A program made the translations under genes and the position numbers. This document shows positions 7,403 to 15,853 of a stretch of 34,968 nucleotides of DNA, piece after piece (position 1 is the first letter of the stretch; each line of letters starts with the position of its first letter). The notes beneath the pieces are model-generated. The model made no database searches, was not told the DNA's origin, and saw only the letters and a program-made list of their open reading frames with translations. The DNA comes from Kiritimatiellia bacterium. GTDB lineage: Bacteria; Verrucomicrobiota; Kiritimatiellia; CAIQIC01; Lenti-01. The stretch covers positions 1 through 34,968 of the forward strand of contig JAFYAC010000036.1 in NCBI GenBank assembly GCA_017540905.1. Reading direction: 5' to 3'.

Positions 7403-7648
7403 ATGGGCAATATCACCTTGGCCATTCCCCCCGAGCTGGTCCGCGAGGCGCGGGCGTACGCCCGGCGCAGCGGGACTTCGCTCAACGGCATGATCCGCGA
7501 TTATCTGGCGGATCTCGTCCAGCCCCGCAACGCCGCCGAGGACCTCGCGGGCGAGTTCGCTCGCCTTGTCGCCGAAAAGGGCGTCCGCCGCGCCACTCCC
7601 TACCGGTTCCGCCGGGCCGATGCCTACGAGGGGGAACCGCTTGCGTGA
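7403..7648 (+). CDS. Ribbon-helix-helix antitoxin
   Basis: An 81-residue protein. The N-terminal ~45 residues (TLAIPPELVREARAYARRSG, then TSLNGMIRDYLADL) match the ribbon-helix-helix/CopG-type DNA-binding fold: one strand, a helix, a turn and a second helix. The C-terminal half (residues ~45-81) would bind the toxin. It is followed by a PIN toxin whose GTG start overlaps its stop (GTGA). The operator-like repeats just upstream suggest it represses its own operon. The ATG at 7403 is the only start that gives the complete first strand. Confidence 0.85.
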   Translation: MGNITLAIPPELVREARAYARRSGTSLNGMIRDYLADLVQPRNAAEDLAGEFARLVAEKGVRRATPYRFRRADAYEGEPLA

Positions 7649-8061
7649 AAACGTTCCTCGACACCAACGTCCTCGTCTATTCGGTGGACACCACCGATCC
7701 GGCCAAGAACGCCAAGGCCGTGTCCATCGTGCAGGACGCGCTCGTCAACCGCCGCGGCTACGCCATCTCGACCCAGGCCTTGAGCGAGTTCGCCAACGTC
7801 GCGCTCGGCAAGCTCGGCCTCGCGCCGGATGCGGTGCTGGACTTCCTCCGCGTGTTCCGGGGTCTCGATGCGGTTTTGCCCGACCTTGAGCTGGTCCGGC
7901 GCGGCGTGGAACTCAAGGCGCTGCACGGCATCCATTTCCATGATGCCATGATGGTGGCCGCCGCCGAACGGGCCGGCGCCGCCGAATTTTGGACCGAGGA
8001 CTTGAATGCCGGGCAACGCTATGCGGGCATTCTCGCCAGAAATCCGTTTGCTGAGGGGTGA
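7645..8061 (+). CDS. vapC: PIN-domain ribonuclease toxin
   Basis: A 138-residue PIN-domain protein. Expected acidic positions are visible: Asp in FLDTNVLVYS, Glu in LSEFANV, Asp in HFHDAMMVAAA and Asp in WTEDLNAG. The GTG start at 7645 overlaps the antitoxin stop and gives the normal family N-terminus (KTFLDTNVLVY). It acts as an RNase when freed from the RHH antitoxin. The sequence differs clearly from the toxin at 3310-3741, so the two modules are not recent copies of each other although both use the same GTGA coupling. Confidence 0.9.
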   Translation: MKTFLDTNVLVYSVDTTDPAKNAKAVSIVQDALVNRRGYAISTQALSEFANVALGKLGLAPDAVLDFLRVFRGLDAVLPDLELVRRGVELKALHGIHFHDAMMVAAAERAGAAEFWTEDLNAGQRYAGILARNPFAEG

Positions 8062-8093
8062 CAGGGGCCTGCGGGCGGGAAGTGGAAGGGTAA

Positions 8094-8110
8094 GCGGGCG
8101 GGGCGCCCGC
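8094..8110. repeat. GC-rich palindrome after toxin gene
   Basis: GCGGGCG-GGG-CGCCCGC has perfect 7-base arms. The flanking bases (GAAGTGGAAGGG before, GCTCCGGCACAGG after) resemble the spacer at 4105-4142, which also borders a toxin-antitoxin module. Confidence 0.6.
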
Positions 8111-8233
8111 GCTCCGGCACAGGAGGAATACACAAGGTGCGGAACATTAGTTCTTTTTATCTTTATGGCACCTCCGTGCAATGGTAAAAGGAGGTGCATG
8201 ATGCATGGAGCGAAATGAAGAAAGTGGGTTTCG

Positions 8234-9214
8234 ATGGACACCTTGGCAAATGACAAAGATGGGGTTCAAGGAAACGGGGGTGCAATGCCCGAGCCGGTAG
8301 CTGCGGTGGGATTGACCGCGGAGGGGGAAATCATCCGGTCGAGGATTTACACAATCCGCGGAGTGCAGGTGATGCTCGACCGCGATTTGGCTTTGCTCTA
8401 TGGAGTGCAAACGAAGGCCCTCAATCAAGCGGTCAAACGCAACGGAAAGCGTTTTCCACCAAGTTTCATGTTCCAACTCGGGCACGATGAAGTGGAAAAA
8501 TGGAAGTCACAATTTGTGACCTCCAATTTGTCCCCGGAGGACGAGTCCGGTATCCGCATGGGGCTCAGACGCTCTCCGTTCGCTTTCACGGAGCAAGGCG
8601 TGGCCATGCTTTCCGCGGTTTTGAAAAGTCCAGAGGCCATAGAGGTCAGTGTGCGGATCATGGAAGTATTCGTCGCAATGCGCAAGGCGCTGGCATCGGT
8701 GGCTCCGATCCTGATACGGTTGGAGGCGGCGGAGAGGCGGCAGATTGCGGACCAGGCGCGCAACGAGGAGCGGTTTGAGAGGATTTTCAAGGCGATGGAC
8801 GGGGGAGAGTTCCCGCCACAGAAGGTGTTTTTCGAGGGGAAGCACTGCGAGGCTTGGTCGTTTGCACGGAAACTCGTGCGGAGGGCGGAGAAAAGCATTG
8901 TGCTTGTCGACGGATACTGCGACGATGCGACGCTTGACATTCTCTTGCGGAAACGCGGCGGGGTGGAGGTCGTGATTGCGACATCGCAAAAATCGGCGTC
9001 CATGTGCTTGACGCAGACGGCTATTGAGAAGTTCAACAAGCAGAATCCGTCACTGGTTGTCCGGACGACGGGCTCTTTCCATGATCGGTTTCTCATTCTT
9101 GACGGGAAGGAGCTGTATCACTTCGGCGCGTCCTTGAAGGATCTGGGGCGGCTGTATTGCGCCGTGTCGAAGATGGATGCGGGGTTTGTTCCGTCAATCA
9201 TGGCAAGGATTTGA
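8234..9214 (+). CDS. ORF6N-domain protein with PLD-like C-terminal domain
   Basis: This 326-residue protein has an ORF6N domain at residues ~30-125 ([29 protein letters not shown], then [14 protein letters not shown]), a DNA-binding module of phage and accessory-element proteins. A helical linker follows. Residues ~210-320 resemble a phospholipase-D-like domain ([34 protein letters not shown]). ORF6N proteins with this C-terminus are widespread in gut Bacteroidetes and relatives, and their role is not established. No phage genes are nearby. An alternative ATG at 8285 has a somewhat better purine-rich site and would remove 17 residues that lie outside the domain. Confidence 0.8.
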   Translation: MDTLANDKDGVQGNGGAMPEPVAAVGLTAEGEIIRSRIYTIRGVQVMLDRDLALLYGVQTKALNQAVKRNGKRFPPSFMFQLGHDEVEKWKSQFVTSNLSPEDESGIRMGLRRSPFAFTEQGVAMLSAVLKSPEAIEVSVRIMEVFVAMRKALASVAPILIRLEAAERRQIADQARNEERFERIFKAMDGGEFPPQKVFFEGKHCEAWSFARKLVRRAEKSIVLVDGYCDDATLDILLRKRGGVEVVIATSQKSASMCLTQTAIEKFNKQNPSLVVRTTGSFHDRFLILDGKELYHFGASLKDLGRLYCAVSKMDAGFVPSIMARI

Positions 9215-9247
9215 CGCCACGGCAGAAGGCACGCTTTCCAGATGCTA

Positions 9248-9276
9248 AAAAGGACCGGCGGGAGGCCGGTCCTTTT
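9248..9276. terminator. Hairpin duplicated from the rplQ terminator
   Basis: AAAAGGACCGGC (9248-9259) and GCCGGTCCTTTT (9265-9276) form perfect 12-base arms. The arm sequence is identical to that of the rplQ terminator at 14280-14306, and the downstream order (terminator, rplQ end) is also the same. It can work in both directions and may end the ORF6N transcript. Confidence 0.75.
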
Positions 9277-9301
9277 GCGGGATGTGGGATGGTCGAGGGG
9301 G

Positions 9302-9612
9302 TTATTCGGCCTTCTTGTCGTCGGCCTTTTTCTCGGTCTTGGCTTTCTTGGCTTTGGGGACGAAGTCGACCCACTCGAGGATGCACATTTCGCTGCTGTC
9401 GCTGATGCGCTGGCCGAGTTTGACGATGCGGGTGTAGCCGCCGGCGCGGTTGGCCAGCGCAGGGGCGAGGCGTCGTCGGGGCTGATGCGGCCGTCGGTCC
9501 AGATTTCGAGGGTGAGTTTGTCGTAGTCGGTGCGGCGGCCGACGCGGGTGTTGACGGCGTCGTATTTGACGCAGTGGACGGGGGAGAAGTGGGAGTCGAT
9601 GGAAATGTGGCC
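9302..9612 (-). pseudogene. Broken partial copy of the rplQ-rpoA region
   Basis: Bases 9302-9457 encode the last ~51 residues of ribosomal protein L17 ([18 protein letters not shown] onward to the stop) with few changes from the intact rplQ at 14332-14748. Bases ~9462-9612 match an internal part of rpoA (about 15140-15284; for instance [19 protein letters not shown]). The two pieces are joined directly, with the rplQ 5' part, the rplQ-rpoA spacer and the rpoA 3' part missing, and their reading frames do not agree across the joint. No complete protein can be made. The block ends where the composite repeat begins. Confidence 0.88.
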
Positions 9613-9633
9613 GGGAAGCGGCCCGGGGGGCGC

Positions 9634-9865
9634 ACAATCTGGTGGCTCGTCGGCAAAATGCGGTTTTTCCAATGATTGGAAAATATTTTGGAAGAGGAAA
9701 TTGATCAGACAATTATGACAATTGCTGACAATTTTTTTGGGAAGACAACTTGGACAACTTGGGACAACTTTTTCAAGGGCGCCAGGCGGACAACTCCGCC
9801 CGGCGGAGGGATGTGGATGGGATGCGGGAGGGATGAAAAAGAGAAACAGGACAAAGGGGGACAAG
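9634..9865. repeat. Composite intergenic repeat, full copy
   Basis: The first block (9634-9733) opens with CAATCTGGTGGC, has the palindrome TTTTCCAATGATTGGAAAA at 9665-9683 and ends with TGACAATT words; it is the counterpart of 4178-4329. The second block (9744-9865) is the GACAACTTGGACAACTT element and is the counterpart of 3121-3241. Here the two blocks are adjacent; elsewhere in the window they occur separately. The spacer continues to 10109 with no gene I can support. Confidence 0.75.
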
Positions 9866-10109
9866 ATGGAGGGAGGGAAACGGGAGGGAAGCCGTTACAC
9901 GGATATTTCGGGAGCCGCTGCGCGGACTCGGAAAGGGCTTGGAGGAAAAGAAATCTACATTGAAAAGCGGAAAAATCGCTTCACGAACATTGAAAAAGGG
10001 TAAGACAAGGGGAGGATGGCGAGATGCTTTTGTGAATCCTTCCACCGCAACCGTTACCGCAAAAAAGCTTAAATAACCGGCATTTGGGTCTGTCCCATGA
10101 ATTCCACGT

Positions 10110-11096
10110 CTATTGACGGACGTTGTGCCAGTCCAAGATTTGCTCTGCCGTGAAAGCGGGACGAATCCAGATTTTGCCTGACTCTACCTCCTGCTCGAGT
10201 TCGGAGACGGCCGAAGCGGCGCGCCGGATGCCGTAGGGCATGGTGCCCAAGGATTCCGGGGCAGGGGTCCTTTCCCCCAGAGCAAGCTTGATTTCGCGGT
10301 AACTTGCCCCCCTCGGCGCCGCCTGGACACGCTCCCGATACAGCACAAGCGACGGCAAGTGGGTATGGATGAGCGTATCCGTACCCACAAGCCGGCAAGC
10401 CAAACCAAGCAAATTCCGGGATTGCATCATGGTGTCCGCATCCACAAAAGACTGGCTTCCAGGCCAGCCCACGGGGACACCCGGTTCCAGATAATTCCAC
10501 AAGGCGGCCAATCGCTCGAAGTCCGTCGAGGAACGCTCCAGGGCGTCCGGGATGGCCTTGAGACCGAGTTCGTCCATGGTCAACGCAACCAGACTGTCCG
10601 TGGAAATCGTGTAGTGGGCCAACTGCTCTTGAATCTCCAAAAGTCCGCTTCCCACACGGGGTTCCCGGACCAGTCTGGCCCCCACGTTGACGGCAACGCA
10701 ACGGTTGATGACATCCGCGAGCAGAAGATTTGCATAACTGCGTTGAGTAGCGAGACGATTGCGCAAGGCCAGCATCGCGCCGGCGCGGGAAACGAATTCG
10801 TCCTGGGACAAATTCCTCAGCCCCAGTTCGAAATCCTGCATGCCTTCCAGCAACTTGCCAGCCAATTCCCGGTAAGCCGCGTCCAGCGATGCATCCCGTT
10901 CCGCCTCCGGGAAGGCCAGCGAGTGGACGGCGGGCCATTCCAGGGTGGAATCATCCATGACAGCCGACAAAACCTCGCCGAAGCCGTGTTCGCCAATCAA
11001 CTCGGTCCAGCGCCGCAAGACCGCCTCTCCCGGCGTCTCCGCCCGTCCCAAGACCGCGGCAAGGCTGATGAAAACGAAAATCGCGAACTGTCTCAT
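10110..11096 (-). CDS. Secreted protein of unknown function
   Basis: A 328-residue protein with a clear N-terminal signal peptide (MRQFAIFVFISLAAVLGRAE, cleavage likely after GRA). The rest is mostly helical in appearance, without transmembrane segments or a motif I recognise. The start lies 12 bases after the stop of the large secreted protein upstream, so the two are probably cotranscribed from the promoter at 14017-14045 and may work together outside the cytoplasm. Neither has a recognisable catalytic motif. The composition is less GC-rich than the neighbouring ribosomal genes, in keeping with an accessory origin. Confidence 0.7.
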   Translation of the reverse strand: MRQFAIFVFISLAAVLGRAETPGEAVLRRWTELIGEHGFGEVLSAVMDDSTLEWPAVHSLAFPEAERDASLDAAYRELAGKLLEGMQDFELGLRNLSQDEFVSRAGAMLALRNRLATQRSYANLLLADVINRCVAVNVGARLVREPRVGSGLLEIQEQLAHYTISTDSLVALTMDELGLKAIPDALERSSTDFERLAALWNYLEPGVPVGWPGSQSFVDADTMMQSRNLLGLACRLVGTDTLIHTHLPSLVLYRERVQAAPRGASYREIKLALGERTPAPESLGTMPYGIRRAASAVSELEQEVESGKIWIRPAFTAEQILDWHNVRQ

Positions 11097-11108
11097 TGCA
11101 TGGTCCTT

Positions 11109-13895
11109 TCAATTGAAATCATAGGAAAAGTCAGTCGTATCTTGAGAAAAAAGAACTTGAACCTTGTAAACTCCTCCAGCCCGGCCCAAAGTAGCAAAAC
11201 CAGCCTGGAGCGTAGCCCCATGAATGGACGGATAGGGTCCTGTGTACACAAAATCGTATGTGTCAGTGAATTGCCCCGAGTACATTATCCGTTCCACAGA
11301 CAAACCGGAACGATTGACCACCACGGATACGGTTCCGGTGACATTGACATGGGCAAACGCATAGTGCAACCCTATTCCTGCGAAATTAAGGCCATTGGCA
11401 TGCCAAGACCACGGACCAAACAGATGGCTGGTTCCGGAATGGCCGGAAAACCAATCCTCAACCTCATCGGCATGAGCCGCAAGGCTGTCGGCAACTGCCG
11501 CCACCAGATTGGCATCCTCCCGAACATCTTCGGCAAAGTCCGTGTCATTGCCATAAGTGTACAAATGCGCATTTGCCTGGCAGCCTGTCCACCAAAACGC
11601 GCCAATCGGATGGGACAACTCGCCGGATTCCAGTGTCGTTACGCTGGAAACGGCATCGGGGGGTGCTTCTTCGTCAAGGAAAGCATCCAACAGCTGGGAT
11701 GCGATGCCGAAAGTGAAAAAGGAACCGCCCGCCAACAATGCCGATGAATGCATGTAATCGCCTGCCGTCAACAACATCAGGGAATTGGTCGAGACAACCG
11801 TTGTTTCGGACTCCTGCAAGATTCCGTCGGAATTCCGGTCAAAACCTCCAATTACTTCATACAGTTTTCTTCCCCCCGCCGGTAAAAAGGCCATGGTTGT
11901 CCTCGGGCTTTGAACAGGTCTGCAATCAAGGATGGTCGTTCCATTGCGGATGCCGACAACAGCCCAAGGGAGTGCCTCTGGAGGCTGAATGGAGGTGGCT
12001 ATGGAAAGATGGCCGGAATCATCGTTTCGGACTCCCATGTACATGCGCGTTTGCTTAAAGAGTGAATTGCACTCTTTTCCCGGAAACTGGTCGGAATAGA
12101 CAGCCGCAAGTGTAATTTGTCCCACCACAATCTCCTTTGACCCCGAGCAATGGCCGATGCCGGAATCGGTGGCGGTGACGATGGCAACACCGGTGGTGAT
12201 GGCGGTCACCACGCCGGTGGCGGGGTCGAAATCGATGGCATCGCCCGTTATCTCCCATGTGTACGGTCCTCCGCCCGCACCGCTGGCCGACATAGTGGCC
12301 GTGTCGCCGATGCACAGGAAGTCCGGGCCTTCGATGGCCACGGCATAGGGAGCAACCTCATGGGCCGATTTCACTTCGGCATAACCCCCTTCATGCCATC
12401 TCCAACCAACCGTGTCATAGCGCAACCCCACGGTGCTGCCGGACGTAATGAGGTTGGTTTTCACTGCGGACCGCCCAATCATTTTGCAGGTTTCATTCGT
12501 TCCGATGATTCCATTGTGGCTTGAAAAGTACTTCGTGTTCGTGCTGGTGACGAAATAGACCATGTCGTACCCGGCATCCACATCCTCCACGAGCCCCTCT
12601 ACCCCGATGGCCATGTAGTAACCACATTCCAGCAATTCCGGGATTTCCATCGTGGTTGTCCGGTCTTGTCGGTGGGAGTTGCCACCCTCCACACAATCCC
12701 AGGAGTCTTCCACTTCGACACGCAAGCCGTGCCAATTTGTCAAAACACTTCTATCTGTCCTGATGAGTTCGGGGGTCACGTGCGTCAGACGGTAGGCCAG
12801 TTCGGCCCCATTCCAAGCGCGGTTGTTGGCGGGGGCGCCGAATTCGTACTCCTGGAAATTGGGAAATCCATCGCCGTCGGGGTCGCCGTCCGCACCGTCG
12901 GCACCAGCGGCGGACAACGGAGACAGGTCATTCTGGACTTCCCAGCCGTCGGGAAGTCCGTCGCCGTCCGTGTCGGGGTCGTTCGGGTCGGATTCGGTCA
13001 GCTCCACTTCAACTCCGTCGGAGAGACCGTCGCCGTCGGTGTCGGAATTGGATGGATCCGTGTGGCTAACGAACCATTCCCAACCATCATTGAGGCCATC
13101 ACCGTCGGTGTCCACGGCGGCGGCAGCCGCGTAGAAGCGGATGCGGCCTTTGCTTTCGGGAAAACCGGAATCCAAGAATTCGCCGGTTCCGTTGGCAATG
13201 GTGGCAATCCCGCACCACTCCCATCCGCTTTCCATGCCGGAGAACGGATCTCCGGTCGCGGTCCAGACGAGATTCGTGTCGGTCACCACGACGTTCTCGT
13301 CATTCGTCCATGTCGCCACCACCCACGAAGAGGTGTGGGCAACGGCATGGACAAAGATGTCGACATCGCCCTCCTGTTCCCAAGCCAAGGCCAGGCAAAC
13401 AGCCCCGTTTGTATCAAAGGAGTGCGCCACAAAGCGCAGACCGTTCGTCGGTGATGCGCTGCGCCCGGGAATTTGGAGGAATTCTTCCCGGCGGGCTTCG
13501 GCCTCCATCCCGGTGACGGCCTCGCGCACCGCCTCGTAGACAGGCCAGTCCTCTTCGGCAATGAGGCCTCCAGTCAACACGACCCCGGACGATTCGGGGC
13601 GGGCAAAATCGTTCGTCCCCCGCCAGAGTACCCGTCCGTCGGCATCGGACATGACGGTGGCCCCTCCCGCTTGCGTCAAGGCCACAGGAATCACCCACGC
13701 TCCATACTCGCGGGTCGCCGCCGCATCATTCCACTGAGGGCCGAATTCTTCCCACGCCGCGGGCACGGTGCCCACGTCCTGTACCAGGGTTTCCATGTCT
13801 GGCGGCGTGATTCGGCGGTACATGTTGCGCAAAACCTCCCCGCGTTCGGCCAAATCTTCTTCCCCCAACACCACGTCATCGGCCATTGGCGGCAC
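11109..13895 (-). CDS. Large TSP3-repeat secreted protein, signal peptide out of frame
   Basis: The 928-residue frame carries calcium-binding thrombospondin type-3-like repeats at residues ~265-345 (DTDGDGLNDGWEW, DTDGDGLSDGVEV, DTDGDGLPDGWEV). A Big_2-like segment follows at about 515-600 (GDTATMSASGAGGGPYTWEI). The C-terminal half is not recognised. Such proteins are extracellular. The first in-frame start is GTG at 13895, which gives no signal peptide. A fitting signal peptide begins at ATG 13975 but is one base out of frame; see 13896-13975. The following gene is 12 bases downstream. The long acidic, Asn/Thr-rich sequence fits an adhesin or surface-layer role, but that is only inference. 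Confidence 0.8.
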   Translation of the reverse strand: MPPMADDVVLGEEDLAERGEVLRNMYRRITPPDMETLVQDVGTVPAAWEEFGPQWNDAAATREYGAWVIPVALTQAGGATVMSDADGRVLWRGTNDFARPESSGVVLTGGLIAEEDWPVYEAVREAVTGMEAEARREEFLQIPGRSASPTNGLRFVAHSFDTNGAVCLALAWEQEGDVDIFVHAVAHTSSWVVATWTNDENVVVTDTNLVWTATGDPFSGMESGWEWCGIATIANGTGEFLDSGFPESKGRIRFYAAAAAVDTDGDGLNDGWEWFVSHTDPSNSDTDGDGLSDGVEVELTESDPNDPDTDGDGLPDGWEVQNDLSPLSAAGADGADGDPDGDGFPNFQEYEFGAPANNRAWNGAELAYRLTHVTPELIRTDRSVLTNWHGLRVEVEDSWDCVEGGNSHRQDRTTTMEIPELLECGYYMAIGVEGLVEDVDAGYDMVYFVTSTNTKYFSSHNGIIGTNETCKMIGRSAVKTNLITSGSTVGLRYDTVGWRWHEGGYAEVKSAHEVAPYAVAIEGPDFLCIGDTATMSASGAGGGPYTWEITGDAIDFDPATGVVTAITTGVAIVTATDSGIGHCSGSKEIVVGQITLAAVYSDQFPGKECNSLFKQTRMYMGVRNDDSGHLSIATSIQPPEALPWAVVGIRNGTTILDCRPVQSPRTTMAFLPAGGRKLYEVIGGFDRNSDGILQESETTVVSTNSLMLLTAGDYMHSSALLAGGSFFTFGIASQLLDAFLDEEAPPDAVSSVTTLESGELSHPIGAFWWTGCQANAHLYTYGNDTDFAEDVREDANLVAAVADSLAAHADEVEDWFSGHSGTSHLFGPWSWHANGLNFAGIGLHYAFAHVNVTGTVSVVVNRSGLSVERIMYSGQFTDTYDFVYTGPYPSIHGATLQAGFATLGRAGGVYKVQVLFSQDTTDFSYDFN

Positions 13896-13975
13896 AACAT
13901 CCTGCGCACATACCCCCCCATGCCGAGCAGGGTCAGCAACGCGGCAAAAAAGAAAGTTTTTTGGGATATCCTCAT
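13896..13975 (-). pseudogene. Signal-peptide segment separated by a frameshift
   Basis: The ATG at 13975 begins MRISQKTFFFAALLTLLGMG, a textbook signal peptide, then runs through a 7-G run (plus-strand C run 13913-13919) into the wrong frame. With eight G the reading becomes GMGGVCAQDVVPPMADD and joins the large protein exactly, with a likely cleavage site after VCA. So a single base at a homopolymer decides whether the protein has an export signal. A sequencing or assembly error is equally possible. Confidence 0.75.
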
Positions 13976-14016
13976 CTTGGCACCCTCTTTGGAGTACGGG
14001 CCTTTCTTTGCAAACT

Positions 14017-14045
14017 AACGTACAGGGTTATGGATGGAGTGTCAA
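14017..14045 (-). promoter_or_regulatory. Promoter of the secreted-protein pair
   Basis: On the minus strand TTGACA (14045-14040) and TACGTT (14022-14017) are 17 bases apart, and the -10 lies about 42 bases before the signal-peptide ATG at 13975. The -35 is a perfect consensus; the -10 is weak. The rest of the spacer 14046-14279 is purine-rich and shows nothing else. Confidence 0.5.
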
Positions 14046-14279
14046 CGTGTTCCCGGCGCAAAGTCACACGGGGGGTGTACAAGGGCGGTTGGAAGCCGTG
14101 GATTTCAGGACTGGATGGAGGGAAGGAAGGAGTGTTCATGAGGGAGGCTAGGAGGAAAAATGGGGGGAATTCGTGGATTTTCCTTGGTATCGCGAATGTG
14201 GGAGAGCGGGAGCGGTGCGCCCTGCGGATGTAAAAGGGAAGGGGGTGGGGTTGGCAGGATGCCGCTCCTCTCAGAAATG

Positions 14280-14306
14280 AAAAGGACCGGCAATGCCGGT
14301 CCTTTT
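14280..14306 (-). terminator. Terminator of the adk-rplQ operon
   Basis: AAAAGGACCGGC (14280-14291) and GCCGGTCCTTTT (14295-14306) form a 12-base perfect stem with a 3-base loop, flanked by A and T runs on both sides. It lies 25 bases after the rplQ stop codon. It is a good intrinsic terminator in either direction, and its arms are duplicated at 9248-9276. Confidence 0.85.
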
Positions 14307-14331
14307 TGGAGTTGTGGATGGTCGAAGGGCT

Positions 14332-14748
14332 TTATTCGGCCTTCTTGTCGTCCTTGGCGGGCTTTTCGGGTTTGGCTTTCTTGGCTTTGGGGACGAAGTC
14401 GACCCACTCGAGGATGCACATTTCGCTGCTGTCGCTGATGCGCTGGCCGAGTTTGACGATGCGGGTGTAGCCGCCGGCGCGGTTGGCCATGGCCGGGGCA
14501 ACGGCTTCGAAGAGTTCCTTGGCGGCGGGTTCGCTGCGGAGGCGGGAAATCGCCAGGCGGCGGGCGGCCAGGGTGCCTTTTTTGCCGATGGTGACCATCC
14601 GGTCGGCCAGGCGCTTGGTGGCGCGGGCCTTGGGAAGGGTGGTCGTGATGCGCTTGGCCAGGATGAGGTTGCTGACCAGGCTGGACATGAGGGCGGCGCG
14701 CTGGGAGGAGGTGCGGCCGAGTTTGACGGTGTTTTTGCGATGACGCAT
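14332..14748 (-). CDS. rplQ: 50S ribosomal protein L17
   Basis: The 138-residue protein begins MRHRKNTVKLGRTSSQRAAL, the standard L17 start, and keeps the ITTTLPKARATKRLADRMV core. L17 sits near the polypeptide exit tunnel of the large subunit. The C-terminal ~20 residues are a Lys/Ala/Glu-rich extension (PKAKKAKPEKPAKDDKKAE) that is common in PVC-group homologues. It is the last gene of the operon, 31 bases after rpoA, and ends just before the terminator. Its 3' part and terminator are duplicated in the pseudogene at 9302-9612. Confidence 0.97.
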   Translation of the reverse strand: MRHRKNTVKLGRTSSQRAALMSSLVSNLILAKRITTTLPKARATKRLADRMVTIGKKGTLAARRLAISRLRSEPAAKELFEAVAPAMANRAGGYTRIVKLGQRISDSSEMCILEWVDFVPKAKKAKPEKPAKDDKKAE

Positions 14749-14779
14749 GGGATGTTCTCCTTGGGATTCAGGATTGGGG

Positions 14780-15784
14780 TCAGTCGGCGGGTTTGATCAG
14801 GCTGAGGACTTCGGCGTCGAAGGTCATGCCCAGGGACAGGCCCATCTCGACGAGTTTCTGCTTGATTTCGTTGAGGGATTTCTTGCCGAAGTTGCGGTAC
14901 TTGAGCATTTCGTTTTCGCTCTTCTGCGCGAGTTCGCCGACGGTGGTGATGTTGGCGTTGTTCAGGCAGTTGGCGGCGCGGACGCTCAGCTCGATCTCGT
15001 TGACGGAGATGGAGAGTTTCTTGGCGAGTTCTTCGCGGGCGGGGTCGATGGTCTTTTCGGTGTCCTGGAATTCGACGATGTTCTTGTCGAAGTTGACGAA
15101 GACGTCGAGGTGGTGGCGCAGGATGGCGGCGGAGAGGGTGAGGGCTTCGTCGGGGCTGATGCGGCCGTCGGTCCAGATTTCGAGGGTGAGTTTGTCGTAG
15201 TCGGTGCGGCGGCCGACGCGGGTGTTGACGACGTCGTACTTGACGCGGCGGACGGGCGAGAAGAGGGAGTCGATGGGAATCAGGCCGATTTCCTGCTCGG
15301 GCTTCTTGTTCCATTCGGCGGGGCAGTAGCCGCGGCCGGTCTTGACTTCGATTTCGGCGTCGAAGGTGCCGTCGGTGTCGAGGGTGCAGATGTGCTGGTC
15401 GGGGTTGAGGACTTCGACGGAGGCGTCGGTCTGGATGTCGGCGGCGGTTACTTCGCCGGGGCCCTTGACCTTGATGCGCAGGAGCTTGGGCTGGCGGGAG
15501 TAGAGTTTGAGGAGGACTTTCTTGAGGTTGAGGACGATGTCGGTGACGTCTTCGACGCAGCCCTTGATGTGGCAGAATTCGTGCTCGGCGCCCTGGATGC
15601 GGACGGAGGAGATGGCGGCGCCTTCGAGGGAGGAGAGGAGGACGCGGCGGAGGGAGTTGCCGATGGTGCGTCCGTAGCCGGCTTCGAAGGGTTCGGCGGT
15701 GAAGAGGGCGTAGGTGGGGGTCGCGGTTTTTTCGTCTTTTTGGACGAAGCGCGGCATCTCGAATCGGTTGAGTCGTGTGCTCAT
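14780..15784 (-). CDS. rpoA: RNA polymerase alpha subunit
   Basis: The 334-residue length is normal for alpha. The N-terminal domain (~1-235) includes EAGYGRTIGNSLRRVLLSS, the conserved assembly motif, and GYCPAEWNKKPEQ. The C-terminal domain (~250-325) contains the helix-hairpin-helix pattern that contacts UP elements and activators (CLNNANITTVGELAQKS and RNFGKKSLNEIKQKL). Alpha dimerises to start assembly of beta and beta-prime. The order rpsD-rpoA-rplQ is the usual one. An internal 150-base portion is copied in the pseudogene near 9.5 kb. Confidence 0.97.
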   Translation of the reverse strand: MSTRLNRFEMPRFVQKDEKTATPTYALFTAEPFEAGYGRTIGNSLRRVLLSSLEGAAISSVRIQGAEHEFCHIKGCVEDVTDIVLNLKKVLLKLYSRQPKLLRIKVKGPGEVTAADIQTDASVEVLNPDQHICTLDTDGTFDAEIEVKTGRGYCPAEWNKKPEQEIGLIPIDSLFSPVRRVKYDVVNTRVGRRTDYDKLTLEIWTDGRISPDEALTLSAAILRHHLDVFVNFDKNIVEFQDTEKTIDPAREELAKKLSISVNEIELSVRAANCLNNANITTVGELAQKSENEMLKYRNFGKKSLNEIKQKLVEMGLSLGMTFDAEVLSLIKPAD

Positions 15785-15853
15785 GGAGGGGTCCTTTCCA
15801 GCCCCGGGCGTTGGCCGGGGCGTATGGCGGTTTTCCTTTTGCTGGGTTGGGGG

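Noticed and set aside
9302-9712. 136-codon minus frame that could be a second L17-like protein
   Set aside because: Only the last ~51 codons are L17; the front is rpoA DNA read in the wrong frame plus repeat sequence, so it is a pseudogene.
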